Shown in pieces: positions 18,033 to 28,090 of a DNA stretch of 64,000 nt. How positions within the stretch are numbered: the first letter of the stretch is position 1; each line of letters starts with the position of its first letter. The stretch is from Streptococcus sp. 29887 (lineage in GTDB: Bacteria; Bacillota; Bacilli; Lactobacillales; Streptococcaceae), in contig NZ_CP118735.1 of NCBI RefSeq assembly GCF_032595075.1, positions 1,640,001 to 1,704,000 on the forward strand, in the 5' to 3' direction. Position numbers and translations under genes: made by a program. The notes beneath the pieces were generated by a model. That model was not told where the DNA came from and ran no database searches. It saw nothing but the letters and a program-made list of their open reading frames with translations.

Positions 18033-19757
18033 TTAGTAACGAATTGCTTCTCTTGTTTTTTCATAAGAACGAACAAAACGTTCTGTTACGCCAGGTTCAA
18101 CTGTTTCCAAGGCAAATGAAATCTCTTCAAAGGCTGCTTGGTAGTCAAAGTTTCTTTCAAAAATGTCTAGTGAACGATTGAAAGCTGCTTGAATTCCTTC
18201 ATCAGTTGAACGATAGCGGTTAGAATACTGCAAGAGTTGTTCTGTCAAGGTCGCATTCTGAACGATAAGGTAAGCTAATTCTTCCAACTGATTCATATCG
18301 TAAGTCGCATTTTCTAACAAACGATTAACAACTTCGATATTAATTCGTTTATAATCCAATTCTGCAATCAGACCTTCCACATGGTCACTGGTTCTGAAGA
18401 AGTTTGTCAGAAACTCAGCCGGGATACCAGGAAGATTGCGTTTCTCCATGTAGCGTTTTAGGGTATGAAGCTTATTGATATAGAGAGTAGCTTTCTTACG
18501 AGCTGTACTTTCTGATAATTCTTGTGATTTAAGGTATTCAGCCAGTACTAGCTGTTCTTCTTCAATTTCTTTCAAACTTGAAAGCGAATGATCCAATCGC
18601 TCTTCCAGAATAGAATATGCCACCTGCGGCGTCTCAATCCCTTCAACACTCTCAGCGACGACGATTTCAATAGTTTCCAAACGTTTTTTCAGTTGGTTAA
18701 TTCGAGAAAGCTTGCTGTCTGCCAATAGATAGTTGGCATTTAAACGCTGACTTTCTTCATCCAAAAGCTGTGTATTTTGTACCACATGCTCCAAAAATTT
18801 TGGTAGGTTCTTACTAATCTTATTAGCAGACTTGTTAGCCTCAATTTCCCGATTAAAGAGCTTATATAAATGGTCAATCTTAGCTTGAATGCCCTCATTT
18901 TCAGCTTCTGCCGCATCCAAATCAAAGGAGACAATCAAGGCAGTATTTTCTCGAATAGAAACGCGAATATTTTGGAATTGGGATTCGATATTTCCTTCTG
19001 TAAACAAGTAGTTTTGCTCTACAAGTTTACGGTAGCCTGATTCCAAGTCTTCCAACTGCTCTGGAAAATCCTTACTAACACGTTCAATCAAATGCGGAAT
19101 ACGATCCATAATCTGATTGAGAGCAATCATGTGCTCCTCTGTCTTATCAAGAATTTCAGATGCTTCAATCGGATCACCAGATGAGTTGAGCATAACAAAC
19201 TCAGAAAATTCAACTTCAATATTTTTCAGTTGTTTTTCAAGCTCTGGCAAGGTTTCTCCATAACTTTCAGAATTGTCACGAACAGAGGCTTGCAGATTTT
19301 CGAACAAATCCAAGGCATGTTTGACACGACCTGAGTTCTTCTCCTCCTGTTCCTTCAAATCCATCAAACCATGGCGGATAGAAGAAATATCTTCTTCAAT
19401 TAGGTCAATCTGACTTTCAATGCTATCAATAGCATTCTTAGCGCTGACGAAACGGAAAGAATTATTGAAAGCTTCTGCTTCAAAAATATGATTTTCAATA
19501 TCTGCAAATGAATTGAGGGATAAATCAACCCATTTTTGATTCCACTCACGGAAGGAAACCTGGCTTTGACCAATCAAGTGAAGGGCCTTTACCGCTTCAA
19601 CTTCTTCATTTACAGGGAGGTTAAATAGCTCTTCCTTGCGCTCTTCTAATGCAACCAAGAGGTTGTCATTACGTTTGCGAACAATCAGGCAGGCTACGTA
19701 GGCAACGATTAAAATAATAACAATCGAAACGATTAAGATGATTGTTCCTGTAGGCAT
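18033..19757 (-). CDS. ezrA: Septation ring formation regulator EzrA
   Basis: This 574-residue protein has a single N-terminal membrane segment (about 4-25, [20 protein letters not shown]), then a basic turn RKRND and about 540 residues of spectrin-like helical coiled coil in the cytoplasm. It binds FtsZ, limits ectopic Z-ring formation and links the divisome to cell wall synthesis. Length and layout match the family exactly. It lies directly downstream of gyrB, 88 bases away, the usual streptococcal arrangement. Confidence 0.95.
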   Translation of the reverse strand: MPTGTIILIVSIVIILIVAYVACLIVRKRNDNLLVALEERKEELFNLPVNEEVEAVKALHLIGQSQVSFREWNQKWVDLSLNSFADIENHIFEAEAFNNSFRFVSAKNAIDSIESQIDLIEEDISSIRHGLMDLKEQEEKNSGRVKHALDLFENLQASVRDNSESYGETLPELEKQLKNIEVEFSEFVMLNSSGDPIEASEILDKTEEHMIALNQIMDRIPHLIERVSKDFPEQLEDLESGYRKLVEQNYLFTEGNIESQFQNIRVSIRENTALIVSFDLDAAEAENEGIQAKIDHLYKLFNREIEANKSANKISKNLPKFLEHVVQNTQLLDEESQRLNANYLLADSKLSRINQLKKRLETIEIVVAESVEGIETPQVAYSILEERLDHSLSSLKEIEEEQLVLAEYLKSQELSESTARKKATLYINKLHTLKRYMEKRNLPGIPAEFLTNFFRTSDHVEGLIAELDYKRINIEVVNRLLENATYDMNQLEELAYLIVQNATLTEQLLQYSNRYRSTDEGIQAAFNRSLDIFERNFDYQAAFEEISFALETVEPGVTERFVRSYEKTREAIRY

Positions 19758-19845
19758 GTAAATCTCCTTAGTTCATAGTAATTACTAGAAAATATCGCTT
19801 TATTATACCATAAATCTCTAGCTTATGCACTTGTTTTCTCAGTTT

Positions 19846-21798
19846 TTAGACATCTAATGTTGAATATACCGCATTTTCTTCGATAAACTCACGGCGAGGT
19901 TCAACCTTGTCCCCCATCAACATATCGAAAATCTTATCTGCTTCTGCAGCATCATCAACTGAAACACGCGCCATCAGACGATTCTCTGGATTCATGGTTG
20001 TTTCCCACAACTGATGGTCATCCATTTCACCCAATCCCTTATAACGTTGGATGGTTGGTTTAGAACGTCCAGTACTATGTCTTTCTAAGGCTTCTTGCAA
20101 TTCTTGTTCCTGATTGGCACCCGGTTGAATGTATTCTTTAATCTCACTTCCAACCTTAACACCATAAATTGGCGGCTGGGCAATGTAAACATAACCAGCT
20201 TCTACAATCGGACGCATATAACGGTAGAAGAGGGTTAAGAGCAGGGTACGAATATGGGCTCCGTCAACATCGGCATCGGTCATGATAACCAATTTTTGAT
20301 AACGAGCCTTCTCTACATCAAAGTCCGCTCCAAAGCCAGTTCCCATAGCTGTGAACAAGCTGCGGATTTCCTCGTTGGCCAAAATCTTATCCATGCTGGC
20401 CTTTTCCACGTTCAAAATCTTACCACGAATTGGCAAAATAGCCTGAAACTCACGGTCACGACCAGATTTTGCTGAACCTCCCGCAGAATCTCCCTCCACG
20501 ATAAAGAGCTCTGTCTTAGTTGCATCGTTTGACGAACAATCCGCCAATTTACCTGGCAGGTTAGAAATTTCAAGACCTGATTTCTTACGGGTCACCTCAC
20601 GAGCACGTTTGGCAGCAATCCGCGCCTTGGCCGCAACAATCCCCTTATCCACAATGCGACGAGCAATCTGAGGATGCTCCAAAAGGAATTCTGAAAATGC
20701 ATCCGAGAATAGACGGTTAGTAATTTTAACAACTTCACTATTTCCAAGCTTGGTCTTGGTTTGCCCTTCAAACTGAGGACCTGGGTGCTTAACAGAAATA
20801 ACAGCTGTCAAACCTTCACGCACATCCTCACCAGTTAAGTTGTCATCATTTTCCTTGAGAATTTTATTCTTCTTAGCATAGTCATTGATGACACGCGTCA
20901 AAGCTGTACGGAAACCTTGTTCGTGGGTACCGCCTTCATGGGTGTGAATATTGTTAGCAAAGCTGACCACATTTTCATGGTAGCTAGTCGTGTATTGCAT
21001 AGCTACTTCGACTGTGATGTCATCCATTTCACCCTCTGTGTAAATAGGTGTTTCAAAGATAACATCTTTGTTCTCATTGAGGTATTCCACATATGAAGCA
21101 ATACCACCTTCATAGTGATATTCCTTAGTCTGTTCCATTCCCTCACGCTTGTCCGTAATCGAAAGATTTAAACCGCGGTTTAGGAAGGCTAGTTCTTGGA
21201 TCCGCTTATTTAGTTTAGCAAACTCGAACTCCGTCGTTTCAGTAAAGATTTCTGGGTCTGGTGTAAAATGTACAGTCGTACCAGTGCGGTCTGTTTCACC
21301 CACAATCTTCAAATCAGCAACCACCTCACCACGACGGTATTCTTGGAAATAAACCTGACCATTTTTATAAACATGGACATCTAATTGGGTCGAAAGGGCA
21401 TTTACTACGGATGAACCTACGCCATGCAGACCACCTGATACCTTATATCCGCCTCCGCCAAATTTACCACCGGCATGGAGAACTGTGAAAACAGTTTCTA
21501 CGGCTGGACGACCTGTTTTTTCCTGAATATCGACCGGGATACCACGACCATTGTCCACAACCGTGATGGAATTATCTGGTTCGATATAAACTTCAATCTT
21601 GCTGGCAAAACCGGCCAAGGCCTCGTCAATCGAGTTATCGACAATTTCCCATACAAGATGGTGAAGGCCCTCTTTAGAGGTTGTTCCGATATACATACCT
21701 GGACGCATACGAACGGCTTCCAGACCTTCCAAAACCTGAATCTGACTGGCATCATATTCTTGTGCTTTTTCTTGTAAATCTTTGATTTCTTCTGTCAT
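19846..21798 (-). CDS. gyrB: DNA gyrase subunit B
   Basis: This 650-residue ATPase subunit of gyrase introduces negative supercoils together with GyrA. GHKL motifs are visible: [13 protein letters not shown] (about 52), [10 protein letters not shown] (about 80) and [16 protein letters not shown] (about 120). The Toprim domain has [15 protein letters not shown] (about 435) and the metal-binding DADVDGAHI (about 510). The end [15 protein letters not shown] is typical. The ATG at 21798, with AAGGAAT upstream, is preferred to an upstream in-frame start at 21852. An extended -10 TGGTATAAT lies on the minus strand at 21912-21920. Confidence 0.97.
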   Translation of the reverse strand: MTEEIKDLQEKAQEYDASQIQVLEGLEAVRMRPGMYIGTTSKEGLHHLVWEIVDNSIDEALAGFASKIEVYIEPDNSITVVDNGRGIPVDIQEKTGRPAVETVFTVLHAGGKFGGGGYKVSGGLHGVGSSVVNALSTQLDVHVYKNGQVYFQEYRRGEVVADLKIVGETDRTGTTVHFTPDPEIFTETTEFEFAKLNKRIQELAFLNRGLNLSITDKREGMEQTKEYHYEGGIASYVEYLNENKDVIFETPIYTEGEMDDITVEVAMQYTTSYHENVVSFANNIHTHEGGTHEQGFRTALTRVINDYAKKNKILKENDDNLTGEDVREGLTAVISVKHPGPQFEGQTKTKLGNSEVVKITNRLFSDAFSEFLLEHPQIARRIVDKGIVAAKARIAAKRAREVTRKKSGLEISNLPGKLADCSSNDATKTELFIVEGDSAGGSAKSGRDREFQAILPIRGKILNVEKASMDKILANEEIRSLFTAMGTGFGADFDVEKARYQKLVIMTDADVDGAHIRTLLLTLFYRYMRPIVEAGYVYIAQPPIYGVKVGSEIKEYIQPGANQEQELQEALERHSTGRSKPTIQRYKGLGEMDDHQLWETTMNPENRLMARVSVDDAAEADKIFDMLMGDKVEPRREFIEENAVYSTLDV

Positions 21799-21947
21799 TC
21801 TTATTCCTTTATTTCTAAGCTCTACTCTCAAAAACGTTAAACCATCCGACAAGATTTGAAGTATCTGGATAGGAAAAACAAGAGTATAAAAACTTTACAA
21901 TCGTACCCAACATTATACCATATTTTTCATAAAATTCCCACCAAAAA

Positions 21948-21974
21948 GGAGCTGAATTTCTACTTCAGCTCCCT
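21948..21974 (-). terminator. Rho-independent terminator after the DJ-1 family gene
   Basis: On the minus strand GGAGCTGAA-gtagaaa-TTCAGCTCC is a perfect 9-bp stem followed by TTTTT, between the DJ-1 family gene and gyrB. Confidence 0.85.
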
Positions 21975-21995
21975 ACTTTCCAACACTATGTTCCT

Positions 21996-22535
21996 CTAAT
22001 TTTTATGAACCATGACCCTTGCCAGACCTTGACCATCGCCACCAAGTAAGTCAACCAATTTGTAGGCAAACTCCAAGCTAGTACCTGCACCGCGACTGGT
22101 AATAATTGGTCCATCTACGACTACATTTTCTGCAAAATGAATACCAGTGGAAATATCTGCTTCTTTCCCTGGGAAACATGTATAGCGACGACCATCCAGT
22201 AAACCAGCCCTGTCTAGAACGATCGGAGCCGCACAGATAGCCGCAACCCGTTTCCCATTTGCTACCGCCTTTTGCAATTCTGCAATCAAACGGTCATCAT
22301 CACGAAGATTTAATGAACCAGGCATACCTCCCGGCAGGACAATCAAATCATACTGGCTCAAATCCCCATCAAACAAACTGTCTGCTTCAACCCTGATAGC
22401 ATGTGAGCCTTCCACACGAATACTAGTTAAACCAATCATATCGCATTGAAAATCTGCTCTTCGAAAAATATCAACAGGGGCCAAGGCTTCAATTTCTTCA
22501 AAGCCATTTGCCAACATAACTGCAACTTTTACCAT
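21996..22535 (-). CDS. DJ-1/PfpI family protein
   Basis: This 179-residue class I glutamine amidotransferase-like protein (YajL/ThiJ group) has the conserved N-terminal MLANGFEEIEALAPVDIFRRA with the acidic residue at about position 15. It also has LPGGMPG (about 68) and the nucleophilic cysteine in VAAICAAPIVLDRAGLL (about 101). Relatives act as deglycases, chaperones or oxidative stress proteins, and older annotations call them 4-methyl-5-thiazole monophosphate enzymes. The ATG at 22535 lies 13 bases after the rodA stop and is preferred to a TTG at 22544. Confidence 0.87.
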   Translation of the reverse strand: MVKVAVMLANGFEEIEALAPVDIFRRADFQCDMIGLTSIRVEGSHAIRVEADSLFDGDLSQYDLIVLPGGMPGSLNLRDDDRLIAELQKAVANGKRVAAICAAPIVLDRAGLLDGRRYTCFPGKEADISTGIHFAENVVVDGPIITSRGAGTSLEFAYKLVDLLGGDGQGLARVMVHKN

Positions 22536-22548
22536 AGTAACCAACTTT

Positions 22549-23766
22549 CTAACGTTCTAACGTAATTTTCCTGTATTTCCGTAATCTCACTTCTTCTTTT
22601 TCATCCGCCAGATGCGACTGGTAACTCATGGATAGTACCAAGCCAATCCCAATCAGATTGGACACTATAGAAGAGCCACCTTGAGAGATGAATGGAAGTG
22701 GGATACCTGTCAGAGGTAGTAAACCAGTAGCTGCCCCGATATTTTCAAATACATGGAAGAGGAGCATCATAATATAACCTGTAGAGATGTAGGTATAATA
22801 ACGATTATTGGATTTTAATGTAATCCGTAACATCCGATAAATCAGCAGGAGGTAGAGGCCAATCAAGACTGTCCCACCAATAAAACCAAAATCCTCACCG
22901 ATAACTGTAAAAATCATATCACTTTCACGAACCGGAATGAGCAGATTTGTTTTATTGAACCCTAGACCTTTCAGACCACCGCTACCGATAGCAATCAAAC
23001 TTTGTGCTTGTTGGTAGGTTGTTGACTGGGCGTGTTTAAAGGGGTCTAACCAAGCTGAAATACGGTTGATTTTATAGGTGTCCATTCCCATATTATGCAG
23101 GAAGGTTGTCCCACCTGGCGATACAAAAATCAGCATAAAGCCTGCAACCAGTACCAAGATGGTCACAGCTGTCGGTAGGAGAATTTTCCATGACACCCCC
23201 GACAGGAGAAGCATCCCGCTGAAGATGGCCACGAATACCAAAGAAGTTCCCAAGTCACTCTGCAAGGCCAGTAGCACCAAAACAGGAAGAGTAAAGAGAG
23301 ACATATAACCAATCAGCATAAAATCTTCTCGAAGACCTCGTTCAGTATGATGCTTATGGAAGGTGACAATAACCCTTGCAATCATGACAATATAGGATAT
23401 TTTCATAAATTCCGACGGCTGAAAGAGGGTCATTCCTCCAATGGTTACCCAGTTTTTCGCACCTGTCGAAGCCACCAAGTCGGGACTATAGAAGAACAGG
23501 GGAAGGACCATCAATCCTAGGCCAAGTACATATAAAAATGGAGTTATCTGCCAGAGAAATTTGGTCGAAAAGAACATCACCAGGAATGCTGCTCCGATTC
23601 CAATACCTATCCAGGCAATTTGTTGCCCCACCATTTGTAGGACGCTATCTGGATAGTCCTGGCTCACTGCAATAAAAAGAGCTAAGATGCCTACAACCAA
23701 TAAAAAAAAGACTGGTAAAATGAGAGAGTAGTCAATTCGACTATCTATCGTTCCTCTGTATTTCAT
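22549..23766 (-). CDS. rodA: Rod shape-determining protein RodA (SEDS glycosyltransferase)
   Basis: This 405-residue SEDS membrane protein polymerises lipid II for lateral or septal wall growth together with a class B penicillin-binding protein. About ten hydrophobic segments are visible. The conserved loop GVRESDMIFTVIGEDFGFIGG appears here as PVRESDMIFTVIGEDFGF (about 280), and the C-terminal PLTGIPLPFISQGGSSIVSN (about 350) is the SEDS signature. It is followed by the DJ-1 family gene, probably cotranscribed. The 200 bp upstream was later invaded by an IS110 element at 23983, which leaves the rodA promoter region outside the element. Confidence 0.9.
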   Translation of the reverse strand: MKYRGTIDSRIDYSLILPVFFLLVVGILALFIAVSQDYPDSVLQMVGQQIAWIGIGIGAAFLVMFFSTKFLWQITPFLYVLGLGLMVLPLFFYSPDLVASTGAKNWVTIGGMTLFQPSEFMKISYIVMIARVIVTFHKHHTERGLREDFMLIGYMSLFTLPVLVLLALQSDLGTSLVFVAIFSGMLLLSGVSWKILLPTAVTILVLVAGFMLIFVSPGGTTFLHNMGMDTYKINRISAWLDPFKHAQSTTYQQAQSLIAIGSGGLKGLGFNKTNLLIPVRESDMIFTVIGEDFGFIGGTVLIGLYLLLIYRMLRITLKSNNRYYTYISTGYIMMLLFHVFENIGAATGLLPLTGIPLPFISQGGSSIVSNLIGIGLVLSMSYQSHLADEKEEVRLRKYRKITLER

Positions 23767-23997
23767 AGATTACCTCATACTTTCGTTTCTAAGAACTGGC
23801 ATTCACAAGTAAAGTGCTAAACTGTGAATACAGCACTAAATATAGCTTTTAACATTATAGCAAAAAAAACGAAAAGGCTCTAGCAGGAAGAAAAAATCAT
23901 CTGGTCAACACACTAAAAACTCGAACATTTATCTACAATGTATACTAAGACAAATGGCAATCATTTTGGCAATCACGCACGAAAACATACTAAGATT

Positions 23998-24195
23998 AGT
24001 AGTGAGGAAATCTCCGACGGGAGAAAGTACTCACTACTTTTTCTTTATGATAAAGTAGAGGTGTCTTGTTAAGTCGTAGGGCTTTTTGACGCTAGACGTC
24101 GCAACAAAAACTGGCAAGACACCTGTTTTAGAAAGAATGTTATCAAAGTATGTGGGACGCCAGACGTCGAGTATTGAAAATGACATCACTAAAAC
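23998..24195 (+). ncRNA. Putative IS110 bridge RNA, copy 1
   Basis: Three structured parts precede the transposase. First, a hairpin AGTAGTGAG/CTCACTACT (23998-24038) encloses an inner CTCC/GGAG. Second, a loop is closed by AGGTGTCTTG/CAAGACACCT (24059-24124). Third, a loop is closed by GTTTTAG/CTAAAAC (24125-24195). Both loops hold the same inner hairpin GACGCYAGACGTC, dividing each into two guide-like halves. This matches the two-loop layout of IS110 bridge RNAs. Bases 24078-24087 (AGGGCTTTTT) are complementary to the right insertion flank, and 24147-24153 (AGTATGT) to the element's left terminus. Transcription is not demonstrated. Confidence 0.75.
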
Positions 24196-24226
24196 AAGGA
24201 ATCATTCAAGACCAAGAGGTAATATC

Positions 24227-25429
24227 ATGCGTGCAGTTTTTGGGATTGATGTGAGTAAGGCCAGTTCAGAAGTGACCATTCTAGTCAATAGTGAGAAAGT
24301 TCATGGCTATACCATGTCCAATGACGCCATCGGCTTTGCTCGGCTACTTGGCGATTTGAAAACCGTCCATAAGCCAGAAATCATCTTTGAAGCAACAGGT
24401 GTCTACTCTCGTCGTCTTCAAGCTTTTCTGGATGAACATAGCTACGCTTATACACGGCTTAATCCCTTAGAAGCTAAGAAGCAACTGGATAGCTTGCGTG
24501 TGCGGAAAACAGATCAAATTGACGCCGAAAAACTGGCTCAATCTCAATTTGTACTGAATCGTAAACCCACTTATGTCCAAGAAGAAGTCTACCAAAACTT
24601 GCGGGATCTCAGCCGTTTCTATCAGAATCTGACCGAGGATATTGTTCGAGCTAAAAACCGTCTGCACAAGGTCTTACAAGTCACTTTTCCTGAATTGGAA
24701 ACTATCTTATCAACACCATCTGGCGAGCAATACTGGAACCTGGTCATAGCTTTTCCTTGCAAGGACTTCGTTCTTGAGTTAAGCAAGGACGAACTCTCAG
24801 AGAGCATTCGTCAGTCCACCTCAAAACGGATTTCGGACAAGCGTGTGGCGTACTTAGCAGAGAAACTTACAGCACTAGCTAATCAATCGTATTGTGCCGT
24901 CAAGAAAACCTCTCCAATGCTGGAAGAGGTTCATTACTATGCAAAAGAATTGCTTCGGCTTTCTGAACAGAGACAAACTGTCCTAGACCAAATGGTGGAA
25001 CTAGCTCAGCCATTACCTGAATATGACATTCTGCTCTCTATTCCTGGAATAGCTGAGACGACTGCGACAAGTATTATTGGTGAACTGGGAGATATTCGCC
25101 GTTTTCAGTCTACCAATCAAATCAATGCCTTTATCGGTATTGACCTGAGACACTATGAATCGGGTAACTTTTTAGCTAAGGAACACATTACCAAGCGTGG
25201 CAATCCCTACGCTAGAAAGATTCTGTTCAAATGTATTCACAATATCGCTTCAGCTAGTCACACCAATCCTTGCCATATCGCCGACTTTTATGAGAAACGA
25301 AAAAGACAATCGCAAACGACTTCTACGAAGCCACACACGATTGCCTCCATACATCGTCTCATTCGGACAATGTATTACCTCATAACGCATAACAAACTTT
25401 ACGATTACACTTTAACCCAAAGTCAGTAA
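24227..25429 (+). CDS. IS110-family transposase (DEDD serine recombinase), copy 1
   Basis: The 400-residue protein starts MRAVFGIDVSKASSE. The N-terminal RuvC-like DEDD domain shows D in GIDVSK (about 7), E in IIFEATGVYS (about 59) and D residues in KTDQIDAEKLAQSQ (about 102). A helical coiled region follows. The C-terminal transposase_20 domain reads SIPGIAETTATSIIGELGD (about 283), IDLRHYESG (about 320, probable catalytic serine) and TKRGNPYARKILFKC. The ATG at 24227 follows AAGAGGTAATATC. An upstream in-frame extension to 24086 overlaps the structured RNA and is not coding. Confidence 0.93.
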   Translation: MRAVFGIDVSKASSEVTILVNSEKVHGYTMSNDAIGFARLLGDLKTVHKPEIIFEATGVYSRRLQAFLDEHSYAYTRLNPLEAKKQLDSLRVRKTDQIDAEKLAQSQFVLNRKPTYVQEEVYQNLRDLSRFYQNLTEDIVRAKNRLHKVLQVTFPELETILSTPSGEQYWNLVIAFPCKDFVLELSKDELSESIRQSTSKRISDKRVAYLAEKLTALANQSYCAVKKTSPMLEEVHYYAKELLRLSEQRQTVLDQMVELAQPLPEYDILLSIPGIAETTATSIIGELGDIRRFQSTNQINAFIGIDLRHYESGNFLAKEHITKRGNPYARKILFKCIHNIASASHTNPCHIADFYEKRKRQSQTTSTKPHTIASIHRLIRTMYYLITHNKLYDYTLTQSQ

Positions 25430-25610
25430 GATTGTTTATGCAATATTATTGTAACACCTTATCAAAAATTTTCAACATAAGGTGTTAATTTCGTGTACTC
25501 TTTTTTACACGAAACTTTAGTCCAAAAGAAAACAATTTCCTTATTTTGACTATTGAACTCAACATATTTTTCATCAAATACCTTGATAGACTTGACAAAT
25601 GGTAGAAAAA

Positions 25611-25638
25611 AGCCCTCTCCAATTTCTTGGAAAAGGCT
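25611..25638 (-). terminator. rpmE2 terminator, with an IS110 end in its T-tract
   Basis: On the minus strand AGCCTTTTCCAA-gaaa-TTGGAGAGGGCT forms a 12-bp stem (with G-U pairs) followed by TTTTTT. The T-tract is exactly where IS110 copy 1 joins, and the element's terminal A residues (plus strand) keep it intact. Confidence 0.85.
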
Positions 25639-25673
25639 TTGTATCAACATTTCTGTAATGTAAATATGGTTTC

Positions 25674-25916
25674 TTATTTGAGACCGTATTTTTTGTTGAA
25701 ACGATCCACACGTCCATCTGCTTGAGTGAACTTTTGACGTCCAGTATAGAATGGGTGTGAGTCTGATGAAATTTCCACACGGATCAATGGGTAAGTTTCA
25801 CCTTCGAATTCTACAGTTTCGCTAGTTTTCTTAGTTGAACCACTAAGGAACTTGTAGCCAGTAGTTGTGTCCATGAAGACAACAGTGCGATATTCTGGAT
25901 GGATATCTTTTTTCAT
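25674..25916 (-). CDS. rpmE2: 50S ribosomal protein L31 type B
   Basis: This 80-residue ribosomal protein begins [20 protein letters not shown] and ends [12 protein letters not shown], as in type B L31. It lacks the zinc-binding cysteines of type A (no cysteine at all), marking it as the zinc-independent C-minus paralogue. AAAGGAA precedes the ATG at 25916, which is preferred to an upstream in-frame start. Type B paralogues are usually induced under zinc limitation. I did not find a convincing Zur/AdcR site. Confidence 0.95.
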   Translation of the reverse strand: MKKDIHPEYRTVVFMDTTTGYKFLSGSTKKTSETVEFEGETYPLIRVEISSDSHPFYTGRQKFTQADGRVDRFNKKYGLK

Positions 25917-26036
25917 TTTAAAAATTCCTTTCTGCCATGGTCTCTTTCCGAGCCATAGATTATAACCATTTAAGTTTACCAAAACTTTTTTCTTCTGGCA
26001 AGTCTTTTTACCGATTTTTCAAAGATTTTTAACAGA

Positions 26037-27065
26037 TTATAGGACAGAGGCTCCAGAAGCAAGATCAGAAGTCACTCTTGCCCCAAATCCACCTCTGGAT
26101 GGGCTCCCCAAACTATCTGAGATTCGCTCCCTACCTGCCAGTATTTTTTCTGTAAGTCCTGAGGTCACAAATATCTTCCCATCGAGACCTATCAAGACCG
26201 CCTCAAGACCATCCGTCTCTTCGACTTCTTTCAAAGTCTGATTTATGGTTTGACCGAACAGTCTGGTCGTCCAAATCTCCCCATCGACAGAGTTTTTTGA
26301 CACAATGCTCACACTGGCAAGCGGACTTTGGATAGGATAACCCGTTTGAGAACTTAAAATGTGATGATAGGTCTGACCATCTACCGTGAGGCTACGTTCG
26401 TAAATACCAGAGGTGACAACCGACTCTTCGCCTATCTTGAGGACGAGGGCATTTTCTCCACGCGCTTTCTGAGGATCCTGAATACCAATTCTCCAATGGC
26501 CATCTGGATTATGCGGAGCTTGTCCAAACGTCAAGACATTGCCTCCCAGGTTAATCAGCCCAGCCTCCACACCTATTCTTTTCAAGAAGTCAACAATCTT
26601 ATCTGCTACATATCCTTTAGCAAGAGCACCCAGATCAATGGCCATGCCTTCTTTTTTTAGATAGACCGTCTGCTCTTGGTCATATAATTCAATGTCCCTT
26701 GGATTGATGAGTTGGAGTTTTTCACTGATCATTTCTTGAGTTGGAAGTTTAGCATCGCTAAATCCAATCCGCCAGCTTTGCACAAGTGGACCGATGGTAA
26801 TATTCAAAAAAGATCCCTGAGCCAGACTGTGTTCTTTGCCCAATTTAATCAATTCATACAGGTCATCGGCAACAGGAACTGCTTGAACACCAGCGTTTAG
26901 ATTGACCTCCATCAATTCTGACGTCAAATCATTGGCAGAGAATCTGTCCTTATATAGATAGAGCAACTCTTCAACCTGATCTAAAATTGGTTCTGCATCT
27001 GGGTGCCAAATTTTAGTTTCTATGATGGTTCCCATTAGACGAAGGGAACGGCTACTTGCTTGCAT
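26037..27065 (-). CDS. apbE: FAD:protein FMN transferase (ApbE family)
   Basis: This 342-residue ApbE-family enzyme transfers FMN from FAD to threonine or serine of target flavoproteins. Characteristic stretches are SLRLMGTIIETKIWH (about 7-21), DLGALAKGYVADKIVDFL (about 145-163, FAD binding), GLINLGGNVLTFG (about 170-182) and HHILSSQTGYPIQSP (about 235). No signal peptide or lipobox is seen, unlike the lipoprotein forms. The ATG overlaps the pde2-like stop by 14 bases. The last 30 residues (from about 312) are rich in G, S and R and do not resemble the family's usual end, suggesting a 3' read-through extension. Confidence 0.88.
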   Translation of the reverse strand: MQASSRSLRLMGTIIETKIWHPDAEPILDQVEELLYLYKDRFSANDLTSELMEVNLNAGVQAVPVADDLYELIKLGKEHSLAQGSFLNITIGPLVQSWRIGFSDAKLPTQEMISEKLQLINPRDIELYDQEQTVYLKKEGMAIDLGALAKGYVADKIVDFLKRIGVEAGLINLGGNVLTFGQAPHNPDGHWRIGIQDPQKARGENALVLKIGEESVVTSGIYERSLTVDGQTYHHILSSQTGYPIQSPLASVSIVSKNSVDGEIWTTRLFGQTINQTLKEVEETDGLEAVLIGLDGKIFVTSGLTEKILAGRERISDSLGSPSRGGFGARVTSDLASGASVL

Positions 27066-27996
27066 TCCTCACAACCTCTTGAATTTCTTGATAGATTTGC
27101 TCATTTTCGGAAAGGGAATAAGAGTTAGCACCGCTGGCTAGTGGGTGGCCACCGCCATCGTGGCGCTTGGCAATCTCGTTTATCGGAATGTACTTGCTGC
27201 GTAAACGAACCCTGTAATTTCCGTCAGTTTGTTCCACAAAAATCCCCCAAGATTGTACAGTGCCAATCCGTCCTGGAGCTCCAACGATAAATGATGTATC
27301 CGCATCGGTCACCCCGTATTTTTTGAGAATGTCCTGTGTCAAAATGACCCGTGCTGCACCGTGCTCATCAACTTCCAAGTTGTCGTAAACGTAACCTGTC
27401 AGCTTGGCAATCTTGAAATCAATGGTATCCATCTGGCGAGACATCCTTGCAAAGTCAAAATCTTCCTGACGAAGGCGGGCAACAATTTCAAAAGTGCGTG
27501 AGCTAGTCGCCGGATAAAGAAAACGTCCCGTATCGCCAACAATACCAGCATATAGCAGTCGAGCAGTTTCCCCATCCAATTCCAACTGGCTTTGAAGGCC
27601 CAATTCTGCAATCATTTCACTGCATGAGCTAGCCTCAGTATTGACCCAGAGCAGGTCACCATAAGGCTCTTCATTTGGATGGTGGTCGATTTTTATCAGG
27701 AATTCACCCTGAGTGTAGCGGTCATCATCCACACGGGCTGTATTGGCAGTATCCGTTACGATAACCAAGGCCCCTTGATAATCTTGGTCGGAAACCTGAT
27801 CCATTTCTGCCATCCAAGCAAGATTCGGCTCATTGAAACCGGTCACCTTAATGGTTTTTTCAGGAAAATTCTTCTGCAAGAGCTTCTGTAAGCCAACCTG
27901 ACTACCGATAGCATCTGGATCTGGTCGTTGGTGACGATGAATGATAATAGTGTCATATTCGCGAATTTTTTCGATAATTGTACTGTAAATAGTCAT
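27052..27996 (-). CDS. pde2: DHH/DHHA1 phosphoesterase (NrnA/Pde2-like)
   Basis: This 314-residue DHH-DHHA1 enzyme hydrolyses short RNA or linear dinucleotides. Streptococcal relatives (Pde2) degrade pApA and c-di-AMP to AMP and so tune c-di-AMP signalling. Motifs include HRHQRPDPDAIGSQVGL (about 20-36), VTDTANTARVDDDRY (about 80), IKIDHHPNEEPYGDL (about 101-115) and the C-terminal GGGHPLASGA (about 286). GGAG precedes the ATG at 27996. It is cotranscribed with apbE, and a related order next to rpmE2 is known from pneumococcus. Confidence 0.88.
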   Translation of the reverse strand: MTIYSTIIEKIREYDTIIIHRHQRPDPDAIGSQVGLQKLLQKNFPEKTIKVTGFNEPNLAWMAEMDQVSDQDYQGALVIVTDTANTARVDDDRYTQGEFLIKIDHHPNEEPYGDLLWVNTEASSCSEMIAELGLQSQLELDGETARLLYAGIVGDTGRFLYPATSSRTFEIVARLRQEDFDFARMSRQMDTIDFKIAKLTGYVYDNLEVDEHGAARVILTQDILKKYGVTDADTSFIVGAPGRIGTVQSWGIFVEQTDGNYRVRLRSKYIPINEIAKRHDGGGHPLASGANSYSLSENEQIYQEIQEVVRNASK

Positions 27997-28035
27997 AGCA
28001 ACTCCTTTTCATCATTTTAGCATAAACTTCCCCTT

Positions 28036-28062
28036 TTGAAAATGATGGGAGTATGGTATAAT
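28036..28062 (+). promoter_or_regulatory. Promoter upstream of flavodoxin
   Basis: TTGAAA (28036-28041) and extended -10 TGGTATAAT (-10 box 28057-28062) with a 15-base spacer lie 28 bases before the flavodoxin ATG. Confidence 0.6.
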
Positions 28063-28090
28063 GAGATTACTATGTAATTTGGAGGAAATT

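Larger units (their letters stand above)
23983..25610 (+). mobile_element. IS110-family insertion sequence, copy 1
   Basis: This 1,628-bp unit is repeated at 30059-31686 with about 98% identity. Similarity starts at AAACATACTAAG and ends at GGTAGAAAAA in both copies, and the flanks then diverge. There are no terminal inverted repeats or long target duplication, as expected for the IS110 family. The left 240 bp is non-coding and structured (putative bridge RNA). The transposase follows, and a right non-coding end of about 180 bp contains two hairpins (ACACCTTAT/ATAAGGTGT and TTCGTGTA/TACACGAA). It is inserted in the T-tract of the rpmE2 terminator. Confidence 0.93.

Noticed and set aside
24086..24226. 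Upstream 47-codon extension of the IS110 transposases (also at 30162-30302)
   Set aside because: It runs through the structured bridge-RNA-like region. The family start is MRAVFGIDVSK with a nearby ribosome binding site.
25500..25670. Duplicated 3' flanks of the IS110 copies as an independent repeat family
   Set aside because: The similarity is continuous with the IS and ends at the same base in both copies, so it is part of the element.
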